Below are positions 9,128-18,800 of a DNA stretch of 64,000 bases, one piece after another. Each line of letters starts with the position of its first letter. The stretch's first letter is position 1. Source of the stretch: CAYVRJ01 sp964453645 (lineage in GTDB: Bacteria; Bacillota; Clostridia; Christensenellales; JAWKQI01); NCBI GenBank assembly GCA_964453645.1, contig CAYVRJ010000006.1, forward strand, positions 108,697-172,696, given 5' to 3'. Both the position numbers and the translations under genes were made by a program. The notes beneath the pieces were generated by a model, which worked only from the letters and a program-made list of their open reading frames with translations, had not been told where the DNA came from and searched no databases.

Positions 9128-9802
9128 CTAGGGGCGTTCTGTTGCTAGTTTGCGCATTTCCAAATAACCCATGAGTACAACCCACACATACGCTAAGGTT
9201 TTGGGGATCATCAAGATGCCAATGGCAGGAATGGTTTCCGACCAAAGGACCACCGGGGCGTAGAACCCAAAGGACAATACGATAGCCAGCCACATAAAGC
9301 GAAAGTGCACATCGCTGTGCTTTTTTGCTTCAATGAAGAAGATGACAATAATGAGAATGCCCATCAGTGCAAAGGGTAAATTCCGATAAATGCCCCATTC
9401 GATGGGGGCGTTGTAGGTGAGCCACTGGTTTTGGGGAAAGAGACAAAGGCCAATGCGCACTGCGGCAAGCGCATAAATGGAAACGGTGAGCGCCTGTTTG
9501 CCTTTGATTTGATACCGTATTCGCCAAATGTGATAGAGCAGAACGTAAAACACCGTCATGGTGATGGAGGTGATGAATTTACCCGCTCCCAGCGAAACGG
9601 CATTGGCTTCAAGTCCAGTGGTAAACAGGGCGATGACCCGGGGAACCAGATGAAAGGAGTCGCCTAAACCCAAGGTTACTGCCATGATGCCAAACAGTTT
9701 ATATTGTTTATGACCCTTGCTGTTTTTGATCATCAGTATACCGATCACCACCACTGAGACCAAATAAACTGCATCAAACGCAGCTTCCATAATTGCCTGC
9801 AT
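9128..9802 (-). CDS. Uncharacterised polytopic membrane protein
   Basis: 224 residues with about seven hydrophobic segments, the first being AVYLVSVVVIGILMI (about 11-25). Acidic and basic residues sit in several segments (LGLGDSFHLVPR, LYHIWRIRY), a layout seen in small seven-span proteins of unknown function. I do not recognise the family with confidence. The start is supported by CTAGGAGG upstream. It lies 24 bp downstream of the DUF1801 gene on the same strand, so the two are probably cotranscribed. It has no signal peptide and no catalytic motif that I can identify. Confidence 0.65.
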   Translation of the reverse strand: MQAIMEAAFDAVYLVSVVVIGILMIKNSKGHKQYKLFGIMAVTLGLGDSFHLVPRVIALFTTGLEANAVSLGAGKFITSITMTVFYVLLYHIWRIRYQIKGKQALTVSIYALAAVRIGLCLFPQNQWLTYNAPIEWGIYRNLPFALMGILIIVIFFIEAKKHSDVHFRFMWLAIVLSFGFYAPVVLWSETIPAIGILMIPKTLAYVWVVLMGYLEMRKLATERP

Positions 9803-9826
9803 GTGAATACCTCCTAGTGTAGGGTT

Positions 9827-10192
9827 TTATCCCAAGCGCTCATTTTCCATCACTCTAAATTTTACAATTCTTTTAATCAGATCCCAGGGCATGGGTTTGT
9901 CTAGGGGAAACTGCACCGCACCCTTGGAATAGCGAAAGCCATGGGTATCAAACTCTGCTGCAAAATTTGCTATGCCGCTTGCGCCGGGGTAAAAACCGAT
10001 GTGCTTTTTATATGCCATAAAGTGGACGAGGTTGCCGTTTTGGTAGAAAGTGGGCATTGCCCAAGAGATTTTTTCTGTAGCCTGAGGAGCACATTCGTGA
10101 ATGATGTTTCGCAATTCCTGCAACAGAACTTGGATTGGTTCTTCACAGGTGGCGATATATTCATCAATCGTGTTAAAGGTTGGTCGTGGCAT
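9827..10192 (-). CDS. DUF1801 (YdhG-like) domain protein
   Basis: 121 residues matching the small DUF1801 fold throughout: IDEYIATCEEPIQVLLQELR at the start, KISWAMPTFYQNGNLVHFM in the middle, and KHIGFYPG and FRYSKGAVQFPLDKPMPW toward the end. Family members include B. subtilis YdhG, related to frataxin-like iron chaperones, but most have no proven function. A strong ribosome binding site (AAAGGAG) precedes the ATG. The promoter's -35 overlaps one arm of a large inverted repeat, so the two-gene unit may be repressor controlled. Confidence 0.85.
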   Translation of the reverse strand: MPRPTFNTIDEYIATCEEPIQVLLQELRNIIHECAPQATEKISWAMPTFYQNGNLVHFMAYKKHIGFYPGASGIANFAAEFDTHGFRYSKGAVQFPLDKPMPWDLIKRIVKFRVMENERLG

Positions 10193-10216
10193 GGCGTTAC
10201 TCCTTTTTATTTTTAA

Positions 10217-10245
10217 ATTATAGCATAAATAGCAAACGTTTACAA
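10217..10245 (-). promoter_or_regulatory. Promoter of the DUF1801/membrane protein unit
   Basis: On the minus strand, TTGTAA (10245-10240), 17-bp spacer, TATAAT (10222-10217). The -35 lies inside an arm of the adjacent inverted repeat. Confidence 0.6.
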
Positions 10246-10275
10246 AATATTGTTTGATAATATTCTGTAAACGTT
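10235..10275. repeat. 41-bp inverted repeat, candidate operator
   Basis: AACGTTTACA (10235-10244) matches TGTAAACGTT (10266-10275) inverted, with an inner AATATT/AATATT pair around a 7-nt centre. No T-run follows on either strand, so a terminator is less likely than a protein-binding site. It overlaps the -35 of the minus-strand promoter and lies just past the end of copA. Confidence 0.55.
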
Positions 10276-10313
10276 GTATGAAAATTAGGAAAGATTATAT
10301 ATTAAGAAATGCG

Positions 10314-12539
10314 TTATTTGTGCGCCTTAAACCGCTTGAGCCGAAGCGCATTCGTCAGCACCGAAACGCTGGACAAACTCATAGCAGCAGCCGCAAAAAT
10401 GGGGTTTAGCAGCGAACCCCCCAACAGGTATAACAACCCAGCGGCAATGGGAATTCCTGCCGCATTATAACCAAATGCCCAGAACAGATTTTGCTTAATA
10501 TTACGAATGGTGCTTTTGGACAGGCGAATGGCCGTGGTGACATCCATTAAATCGCTGTGCATGAGCACGATGTCCGCACTCTCAATCGCTACGTCCGTGC
10601 CGCTGCCAATGGCAATGCCGATGTCCGCTTGCACAAGGGCGGGTGCATCGTTGATGCCGTCACCCACCATGGCAACTTTTTTACCCTCTCCCTGCAACTT
10701 TTTCACCTCGTTGGCTTTGTCTTGGGGTAATACCTCGGACAACACCCGCATAATACCCACTTGCTTGGCAATGGCCTGCGCCGTGCGGCGGTTGTCGCCG
10801 GTGATCATAACAGTTTCAATGCCCATGTCGTGGAGTTTGGCAATAGCCTTGGCACTGCTCTCTTTTACAACATCGGCAACGGCAATGAGTCCCGACAGTT
10901 CACCGTCAACGGTGACAAACATGGGGGTTTTTCCTGCGCTGGACAGGCGATCTGCATCGGATGCCAGTGTCCCCGGCTCTGTACGCCCCACAAAAATCTC
11001 TTTTCCGTCTATGTTGCACTGGATTCCCTTACCCGTAAGGCTGACAAAATCCGTTATAGGCAACAGCGTGCCCGTATAACCCGAAACAATGGCTTCTCCC
11101 AGCGGGTGCTCACTGCCCTTTTCGGCACTGGCCGCAAGTTGAAGCAGAGTGTCGGCGCTTAGGGATCCGTTTTCAATGGGAATTACATCGGTGACTTTTG
11201 GTTTACCCTGGGTGATGGTGCCGGTTTTGTCAAATATAATGGTTTGAACCCGGTGTGCCGTTTCCAATGCTTCTCCACCCTTGATCAATATGCCGTTTTC
11301 CGCACCCTTACCCGTGCCCACCATAATGGCAGTGGGGGTTGCAAGCCCCAACGCACAGGGGCAGGCGATGACCAACACCGAGATAAAGATGGTGAGGGCA
11401 AACACCAAGTCGTGCCCTGCCAGTATCCAACCTAAAAAGGAAACGACAGCAATGCCAAACACAATGGGCACAAAGTAACCCGAAACGATATCGGCCATTT
11501 GGGCAATGGGTGCCTTGGAGCTTTGCGCGTCCTCCACCAGCTTGATAATCTGGGCAAGGGCAGTATCCGCGCCAACCTTAGTGGCTTTAAATTGGATTAA
11601 ACCGTTTTTGTTGATACTTGCGGCATATACCTTATCCCCCGGTTTTTTATCCACAGGCATACTCTCACCCGTTAGCATAGCTTCGTCGATGGCGGTGGTT
11701 CCCTCGGTGACCACCCCGTCCACGGGAATCTTGCCGCCTGGCTTCACTAAAATGATGTCGTCCGGCACAACCTCGTCAATGGGGGTTTCGATCTCTATCC
11801 CGTTTTTAATGACGATGGCGGTTTTGGGCGCAAGCCCCATGAGCTTTTTAATGGCTTCGCTGGTCTTTCCCTTGGACACCGCTTCTAAAGATTTACCCAG
11901 CAAAATGAGGGTGATAATCACCCCTGCCGTTTCAAAGTATAGGTTTTCGGCAAACATGGTGTGCCCCTGGGCTATCTGATACGTGCCGTACAAGCTGTAG
12001 ATCACTGCTGCCGTAGTGCCAATGGCGATTAAACTGTCCATGTTGGGGGAGCGCAGCCACAAAGCCCGATACCCCACGTAATAAAAACGCCAGCCGGCAA
12101 CGAGCACGGGCAGGGTTAAGGCGATTTGTGTCAGTGCAAAGTTTAAGGGGTTCATCATTGGGTCGATGAAAGCCGGTATGGGCAGTTTGATGCCGGGGAT
12201 CATATGCCCCATGGCGATATACAGCAGGGGCAGTGTAAAGACTGCCGAAACGATAAACTTTGTCCACAGGGTTTTAATTTCCTTTTGTTTGCGTAGTTTA
12301 TCTTCGCTGTCCGTATTTTTTTCGATGTTGGCCCACTTATACCCGGCCTTTTCCACCGCTTGGCGAACGGCAGCCATATTGGTTTTGCTGCTGTTGAGCT
12401 CACAGGTGAGCCGCTCTGTGGCAAAGTTTACTGAGACGCTGTCCACACCGTCGATTTTACCCACCACTTTTTCAATGCGTGCGGCACAGGCGGCACAGGT
12501 CATGCCGATTATTTTGATTTGTTTTGTATGTTCCTGCAT
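10314..12539 (-). CDS. copA: Copper-exporting P1B-type ATPase
   Basis: 741 residues; pumps Cu(I) out of the cytoplasm using ATP. One N-terminal heavy-metal domain has GMTCAACAAR (C15, C18). The ion channel signature is ACPCALGLATPTA, the phosphorylation site FDKTGTITQGKPKV, the nucleotide-binding motif HPLGEAI and the hinge GDGINDAPAL. The last spans carry AFGYNAAGIP and MSLSSVSVLTNA, giving the YN and MSS ligands typical of the Cu+ (P1B-1) class rather than zinc or cadmium pumps. It is the last gene of a minus-strand unit starting with a two-component system, 34 bp downstream of the HMA-TauE/SafE gene. GAGGAC precedes the ATG. Confidence 0.95.
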   Translation of the reverse strand: MQEHTKQIKIIGMTCAACAARIEKVVGKIDGVDSVSVNFATERLTCELNSSKTNMAAVRQAVEKAGYKWANIEKNTDSEDKLRKQKEIKTLWTKFIVSAVFTLPLLYIAMGHMIPGIKLPIPAFIDPMMNPLNFALTQIALTLPVLVAGWRFYYVGYRALWLRSPNMDSLIAIGTTAAVIYSLYGTYQIAQGHTMFAENLYFETAGVIITLILLGKSLEAVSKGKTSEAIKKLMGLAPKTAIVIKNGIEIETPIDEVVPDDIILVKPGGKIPVDGVVTEGTTAIDEAMLTGESMPVDKKPGDKVYAASINKNGLIQFKATKVGADTALAQIIKLVEDAQSSKAPIAQMADIVSGYFVPIVFGIAVVSFLGWILAGHDLVFALTIFISVLVIACPCALGLATPTAIMVGTGKGAENGILIKGGEALETAHRVQTIIFDKTGTITQGKPKVTDVIPIENGSLSADTLLQLAASAEKGSEHPLGEAIVSGYTGTLLPITDFVSLTGKGIQCNIDGKEIFVGRTEPGTLASDADRLSSAGKTPMFVTVDGELSGLIAVADVVKESSAKAIAKLHDMGIETVMITGDNRRTAQAIAKQVGIMRVLSEVLPQDKANEVKKLQGEGKKVAMVGDGINDAPALVQADIGIAIGSGTDVAIESADIVLMHSDLMDVTTAIRLSKSTIRNIKQNLFWAFGYNAAGIPIAAGLLYLLGGSLLNPIFAAAAMSLSSVSVLTNALRLKRFKAHK

Positions 12540-12573
12540 AATTGTCCTCGCTATCTATCTTCAACTTTTTTAA

Positions 12574-13878
12574 TTATTCAACAACCGTAAAACTGCTTTT
12601 AATCATGTTCATCCAGCAGGCATAGGGGATCACCCCGGTTTTTGTGGGTGTGAATTCCACGATATTGTCCCCGGGGAACAGCTTTTGTTCAATGCCGTAG
12701 GACGGAATGATAATGGCATTGTTACATCCGTTGATATTTTTTTCTTCCGCATGGAAATTTAATTTCACGGGAATGCCCTTTTTTACAGTGAAAGGGGCAT
12801 AGGCGTTGCGGGAAACCTCCACGGTGACAACCTGATAACCGTTCTCCATGACGGGTTCAAACCCTGCCGTTTGACTCTGCTCTGTGCCAACTGCCAAATA
12901 ACCCGACATGGAAACCCCTGTGTTTAACATGCCAAAGCCAAGGATGATGACAAGCACCGCACTAATGGCCATGAGCTGAGCAGAGAACTTTTTGGAAATG
13001 AGTGCACTGGCTGCACCAAAACCAAACATCAGGGGCATTGTACCCAAACTAAACAAAAACATGGAAAGGGCACCCTGTAAGGGATCTCCGGTAGACAGGG
13101 CATAGAGCTGCATGGCTTGCAAGGGGCCGCAGGGCATAAAGCCGTTGATCAACCCCACGAAGAAGGGACTGTTATTCTTACCCTCGGCTTTGCCGACCAA
13201 AAACTTTGGCATGCGAATGCTGAGCTTTTTTAGCCAAGGAAACAGATCCAGCATGTTTAACCCCATGATGACCATGAAAATTCCGGCCAGCAGCGCAACG
13301 ATACCCCGCATGGCGCCGTTAAAGCTGACCACCGATCCCAATGCACCCACCAAACCGCCGATGACGGTATAGGAGATGATGCGGCCAACGTTGTATAAAA
13401 AGCTGGGGCGAAGACGCTCAGCTTTACCAAAACCCTGTGCACCCACGCACTGGGAAAGGCAGATACCGCCGCACATGCCCACGCAGTGTACGGAGGTGAG
13501 CAAACCAATAGTAAACAGAGCGGCATAACTCATGCCCGCCTGTGCTTCGGGGAATTGGTTAAAAAACTGCAACAGGCCAAAGTGATTGAGAATCACAAAA
13601 ATTCCTAAAATGATAATTGCAATAATACCCAGTTGATAAAGCTTAAAAGGCCTTTTTGAGGCAGCGCTGCCATCCAGCAGCTCATAATTGAGTGCAGAAA
13701 TGGTTTGTTTGATTTGCACAAGAGATACTCTATTTTCATCAAACGTTACAGTTGCGCATCCCTTGCTCAAGCTCACCCGAACTTCAAAAAGGCCATCCAT
13801 GGCTTTTAATTTTTTTTCAATTTTTCGTTCGCAAGCAGCACAAGTCATGCCGCCAATTTTCAGTTTCTCTGTGACCAT
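12574..13878 (-). CDS. HMA - TauE/SafE (UreH/DsbD-like) membrane - cupredoxin fusion protein
   Basis: 434 residues in three parts. Residues 1-70 are a heavy-metal-associated domain with KIGGMTCAACERK. After one span (about 83-105), a six-span sulfite-exporter/UreH-like domain follows with GLLTSVHCVGMCGGICL and GLINGFMPCGPLQAMQLYAL; the paired Cys in spans resemble CcdA/DsbD-type proteins. The C-terminal ~90 residues form a cupredoxin-like domain ending PYACWMNM. Such fusions are linked to copper handling. I chose the ATG at 13878, preceded by AAAGGCGAG, over one 7 codons upstream that has no ribosome binding site. It lies between the histidine kinase and copA, same strand. Confidence 0.85.
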   Translation of the reverse strand: MVTEKLKIGGMTCAACERKIEKKLKAMDGLFEVRVSLSKGCATVTFDENRVSLVQIKQTISALNYELLDGSAASKRPFKLYQLGIIAIIILGIFVILNHFGLLQFFNQFPEAQAGMSYAALFTIGLLTSVHCVGMCGGICLSQCVGAQGFGKAERLRPSFLYNVGRIISYTVIGGLVGALGSVVSFNGAMRGIVALLAGIFMVIMGLNMLDLFPWLKKLSIRMPKFLVGKAEGKNNSPFFVGLINGFMPCGPLQAMQLYALSTGDPLQGALSMFLFSLGTMPLMFGFGAASALISKKFSAQLMAISAVLVIILGFGMLNTGVSMSGYLAVGTEQSQTAGFEPVMENGYQVVTVEVSRNAYAPFTVKKGIPVKLNFHAEEKNINGCNNAIIIPSYGIEQKLFPGDNIVEFTPTKTGVIPYACWMNMIKSSFTVVE

Positions 13879-13951
13879 ACTTTCTCGCCTTTCATCCATT
13901 TTTTGAAGTATAACGAAATTCTGTGGAGATTTTATGGAGAATATATGGCTT

Positions 13952-14980
13952 TCACAATTCTTTGGGTAAGGTCACGGTAAACGTGCTGCCGCTTCCCGCT
14001 TGGCTTTTTACGTCAATGGTTCCGCCGTGGGCGCAGACAATGGCCTTCACAACAGAAAGTCCAATACCCGAACCGCCTGTTTCCCGGGTGCGGGAGGCGT
14101 CGGTGCGGTAGAGGTGCTCAAAGATATGGGGTAAATCGCTGTCCGAAATCCCTGTGCCGCTGTCTGTAACGGTGAGTGTAGCTGTGTTGTGATCATCCGC
14201 CAGGTGAATCCCAATGTTGCCCCCTCTGTCGGTGTACTTAATGGCATTGGACAGCAGGTTTACAATGACACTGGCAATTTGATCCCTGTTTGCCGTTATT
14301 TCACAGGGTTCAGAAGAAGTCTTTAAGGTGATCTCCTTTTCCTTTATTTCCGCTTCAAAGGTGTTTGCCGTTTGGGTTAGCAACTCACTCATGTCGAAGG
14401 GTTCCTTGGTGAGAGGAGTCGAGTCCCTTTCAATGGCAGTGAGCTTATCGATCTGGGAAACCATGCGGGACAGGCGCAGAATTTCTGCACGAATGCTGTT
14501 GAGCCGCTCGGTGGATGGCTCAAAGATGCCGTCGATGATTCCCTCGATGTTGGACTGAATGGCGGCTAGGGGGGTTCTGATTTCGTGGGCGTAGTCGTTG
14601 GCCATGCGGGCTTTGATCTCCTGCTGTTCCTGCAGCGTTGCGGCAAGGTTGTTGACACTGGCGATCAACCCATCAATTTCAACGGTGTTGGTTGTGAGTG
14701 TAATTTTTTCATGATAGTGCCCGTTGGCAATGTCTTGGGTTTTGGCAGTGAGGGCCTTTAAGGGGTTTGACAATTTGGTTGCAAACCACATTGCAAAGCA
14801 CAGGGCAAAGGCAAGGGCGATGGCAGCAAATAGTATAAACAATGTCATGCCACCGTTGTTTTTGGTAGACAGGTTCATTTTACAAAACAATTCACAGCAC
14901 TGAAATGCGATAATCAGCGCTGCCACTAAAAATACGGCGATGATTGTATAGGAAAGAACGAGTTTGTTTTTTAACTTCAT
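13952..14980 (-). CDS. Sensor histidine kinase of the copper operon
   Basis: 342 residues. Two membrane spans (about 8-27 and 45-66) flank an external loop of only some 17 residues containing C28, C29, C33, M35 and M45. HAMP-like (about 67-118), HisKA with phospho-acceptor H132 in YAHEIRTPLAA, and HATPase_c with NLLSNAIKYTDRGG, DSGTGISDSDL and GGSGIGLSVVKAI follow. Its start overlaps the response regulator stop by ATGA. As the downstream genes are copper export functions, it is probably a CusS-like copper sensor, with the Cys/Met loop as an unusually small metal site; that is inference. Confidence 0.9.
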   Translation of the reverse strand: MKLKNKLVLSYTIIAVFLVAALIIAFQCCELFCKMNLSTKNNGGMTLFILFAAIALAFALCFAMWFATKLSNPLKALTAKTQDIANGHYHEKITLTTNTVEIDGLIASVNNLAATLQEQQEIKARMANDYAHEIRTPLAAIQSNIEGIIDGIFEPSTERLNSIRAEILRLSRMVSQIDKLTAIERDSTPLTKEPFDMSELLTQTANTFEAEIKEKEITLKTSSEPCEITANRDQIASVIVNLLSNAIKYTDRGGNIGIHLADDHNTATLTVTDSGTGISDSDLPHIFEHLYRTDASRTRETGGSGIGLSVVKAIVCAHGGTIDVKSQAGSGSTFTVTLPKEL

Positions 14981-15672
14981 GGGGAAGTCCCTCCAAATTT
15001 ATACCCCACACTGCGCACGGTGAGAATGTACACGGGGTTTGCTGTATCGGTTTCGATCTTAGCCCGAAGGTTTTTAATGTGGCTGTCGATGGTTCGGTCG
15101 TAGCCGTCGAAATCGTGGCCAAAGGCGCATTCGATCAGATCATCTCTCGTAAATGTTTTGTTGGGGTGTTTGGCCATGGCGGAGAACAACTTAAACTCGC
15201 TGATGGTGAGGTTTACGAGTTTATCTTGTTTTTTCACCGTATGGGCTTCAAAATCAGCCTGGAGATCACCCTCGTTCCAAGATACTGTTGTAAGGGCAGG
15301 TCCCTGGCTGCATCGGCGAAACAGGCTGTTCACCCGGGCCACCAGTTCCCGGGGGCTAAAGGGCTTGGTGATGTAGTCGTCTGCACCCATGTTGAGCCCT
15401 TCAATCTTGTTGTCCTCGTTTGCCTTTGCTGTGAGCATAATAATGGGTATTTGGGACTGCTTGCGGATGGTTTGGCAAATTTCCTCCCCGGAGATGTAGG
15501 GCAGCATGAGGTCGAGAATCACCATATCCGGCTGCTCCTGGGCAAACAAAAGCAGTGCCTGTCTGCCATCCCGAGCCACAAGAGTAACATATTCATTTTT
15601 TTGGAGATATGCCTCCACCGCTTCAGCGATGGCTGGTTCATCTTCCGCTATTAAAACCAATTGTTTTTTCAA
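14977..15672 (-). CDS. OmpR/PhoB-family response regulator of the copper operon
   Basis: 231 residues. The receiver has acidic pocket E10-D11-E12, phospho-acceptor D54 in VILDLMLP, T81 and K103 (ITKPFSPREL). The C-terminal winged helix has FTRDDLIECAFGHDFDGYDRTIDSHIKNLR and the final VRSVGYKF. The TTG start at 15672 follows AAAGG with the expected N-terminus KKQLVLIAEDEP. It heads the operon response regulator - kinase - HMA/TauE - copA, with a near-consensus promoter just upstream, so it probably activates the operon in copper stress. Confidence 0.92.
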   Translation of the reverse strand: MKKQLVLIAEDEPAIAEAVEAYLQKNEYVTLVARDGRQALLLFAQEQPDMVILDLMLPYISGEEICQTIRKQSQIPIIMLTAKANEDNKIEGLNMGADDYITKPFSPRELVARVNSLFRRCSQGPALTTVSWNEGDLQADFEAHTVKKQDKLVNLTISEFKLFSAMAKHPNKTFTRDDLIECAFGHDFDGYDRTIDSHIKNLRAKIETDTANPVYILTVRSVGYKFGGTSP

Positions 15673-15712
15673 GGGTACCGCCTTTGTGGTTGCGTTATAT
15701 CCAACTATGGTC

Positions 15713-15741
15713 AGTATAGTGGAAAATTATACTTTTTTCAA
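15713..15741 (-). promoter_or_regulatory. Promoter of the copper-response operon
   Basis: Minus strand TTGAAA (15741-15736), 17-bp spacer, TATACT (15718-15713), about 40 bp before the response-regulator start. Confidence 0.7.
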
Positions 15742-15760
15742 TAGGGCTGTAGTTAAGATA

Positions 15761-15800
15761 AAAGAATATCCCCTAGAAAGTAAATCTAAGGGATATCTTT
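15761..15800 (-). terminator. Intrinsic terminator after the SLH lipoprotein gene
   Basis: Read on the minus strand, AAAGATATCCCTTAG pairs with CTAGGGGATATTCTTT around a short loop, then TTATC. It also has U-rich flanks on the other strand. Confidence 0.65.
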
Positions 15801-15829
15801 GTATCAATATATTGGGTATAAGGATAGGG

Positions 15830-18800
15830 TTAACTCTCGAAGATTGCGTCGAACAGACGGTTGCAGCGAACCAGCGCCAATCGGCCTGTAATCTTTTCGC
15901 TGGCCCCATAGGCGTTGTCTCCCGAAGCTTCCATCACCCCAAGTTCCATACATGCATCCACCATCTCCTTGTCGGTTGAAAGTTTCTCCATATACTTGGG
16001 ATCGGCAATATTGCAAATTTTATACATGATCACGGCTGCTTCCTCTTGGGTTACATTGCCGTTGGGGTTAAACTTACCACCCGGAGCATCCATAGCACCC
16101 AGTTTCACCATGAGGAACGGATCGTAATCGTCTTGGCCGCAATCGGTGACTACATTTTCCTCGTAATCCGGATCGGGGGAACCCTTTTCCCACATGGTCC
16201 AGTACAGGTTGCCCATGAGTTTTGCAAACTGTCCCCGGGTGATGGCCGCATTCACGTTGGAAAGAGGTGCTACAAAGCCATTTTTCAAAGCTTTTTTTAC
16301 ATCTTCCTTAGACCAATCGTTGGGCAGTGCACTCTCGTCGTCCAGCACTTTAAACTTAAAGTCTTTGGCAGAGGTAACACCCTGTGAGTTTTTGGCGGTT
16401 AAGGTGAAGGTGTGTTCCCCGGGGGAGAGCTCGTAGGGGTATACCCACAGCAAACTTCCCGTGGTATACGTCTTGTTCTTATACGTCCACGTAATTTCTT
16501 CGTCTGCATACAGCCAGCCATCCTGCATGTCGTATACATCTGCGTCAAAGAGTATTTCGTCGGTGAGCTTAAACTCGGGCACCTTATCCTGCTTGGAGAT
16601 AATCTCGGGAGCCTTATATTTTGCTGCAAACTCATCGCTGCCCGCCTCAGACGTGTTGATGCCATCTGTTGCATAGAGGTAGAAGTAGGCGTTGTCCCCG
16701 CCGGGATATTGATCTAAATTGACAGTGTATTTCGTTTCCGTTATGTTTGCCGCAATGTTGACAAATTCTTCTTCGTTGGGGCAATACCACAGCTCATAGG
16801 AAATGGTATCTTTATCGGCATCCAAACCCTTCCAGGAGATGGTTTGTTTGCCCGACATATTTTTGGGCAGGGGCAGAAATTCCACTTCGGGAGCGTTGGG
16901 GCTCACCTTGCAGGAATAAATCTCCTTCGTTCCGCTGAATATTTTAATCGCAGTTGTGTCCTTGGGGTACAAAAGCGTTGCATTTAAGGGTGCAAAGTCG
17001 TTTTTCTTGGGGGGATTGCTGTTGGTGGTGAAGGAGACCTTCACAAACTGCTTGGAAAGCTGCTTACCCGCAGCATTTTCAAAGACAACGGCGTAGTCGG
17101 ACTTGGGCACGGAATTGACATATGCCGCATCGGTCTCATAACTATACCACGGCTCTGCCTTAAAATTACCCGATTGATAGACCAAACCCGAAAGGTCGAT
17201 GGCTTGCACCATCTTACCCGTCTCTTTCACTTCAGCTTCCTGTGTTTGCGCCGTTTCTCCCGAGGTCTTTTGCATTGCCTGCTTTTGGTTCATGTTCGGC
17301 TGGAAGTAATCCTCGCACTGGGGACAGACCATAAATAAATTTTGTGAAACGATGTCGCTCTTCTGGCCGCATTCGGTACAATCAAACGAATCTGCATTTA
17401 GATCAACAATTCCTGCAACGCCGCAATTGGTGCAGGGTGCATAATACGCATAATCACTGGTGGCCGATGTCACCCCACACTTGGGGCAGGTATACCCTTC
17501 ACCGGTGGTGTTTTGGTTGCCCGAACTTTGATTATCTGAACTTTGATTATCCGAACCCTGTGGGGTTGTATCCGATCCTTCGGAACTGTACTGGGGCGTT
17601 ACATCCCCGGACACAAAGTGCTTAAACAATTGAATCCAAATGTCGGATGTGATCCAGTAGTCGCTCAATTGATCGCTGCCCGAACCCATAAAACTGCTCA
17701 CGTTGTTTAAAGTGCTTTGCTGTGCTGCATTGTAGGCAAACTGTTCGGGACGGACGATGGAGCCGGTATTTCGGCTTCCAAATTCTGTTGCTGAAACAAC
17801 AGCGGCTTTATTACCCGAGATGGATTGTTCCCGATTGTTGTAATCCGAACCCTCCATGCCCATAGGTGCGGGATTGACCATGTTGTTGATGGCACCGCCG
17901 GGGTATTCGTCGCCAACGTCGTAGCAGTGAGCGATCTCGTGGGCCACAGTGGGCTGCATGTCGCCGTCGCTCTCAGTGATGATGTTGGAGGGTTTGCCGT
18001 ATGTAAAACCTTGGATGGTCTGATCTTGGCCTTGGCGCTCCCGCACAAAACCTAAAATCAATTCATAATCATTGGAGGGAGTCTGCAAATTACACAGTGC
18101 CTGCCAAACGTTATATCCACCCTCGTCGGACATTAAATTATATTCGCTGCCCGAGAGATCCAGTTCGTTTCCCAAGACATATTCAATGCCGTTGGAAGCT
18201 AAGGGGTATGTATCTTGTGTAAATTGAATGGCCGTTTGCCACTCCCCTTCACAACTGACAACCCGTCCGTTGTAATTGGCAATAACGGGGACAGCCAGCA
18301 CTTTAATTTTCTTACCCTCTTGGAAGGTGGAGGTGCGCACACCTGTGCCCTCTGCGCCCGCAAAGTTAAAGGTATACTCTCCTGCCGACCAGTTATCCAC
18401 ATCCGAAGGGTTTTTGGGGGCAAAGAGTGCGTAATTGCCTTCTCCGCTCAAGGGCAGCAGAGAGACCAACTCTTTTCCATCCTTGGAGACGGTGAGCTGC
18501 ATGGAGCCATCTTGGGACACTTCGGTCTCACTGTTAAACACAACCCGAACTACGGTGTTTTTACCCGCAACGTGCCGATCCATGCTGAACAGTTCACCTG
18601 TTTCGCTGTTCATCCCCTTGCCCATCACCTGAATGACGTCCACATCGGTGACATTGCCGCTCACCTCAAGGGTGGATTGGCCCAGTGGTGTTTGCTCTTC
18701 AGCAGGGGTTTCCGTTTCACTCTCTCCGGTTGTTTCGGTTTCTTCCGCGTCGGTTGTGGGGGGAATGAGGTCGGTATTTCCGCCGCAAGCCGATAACAAC

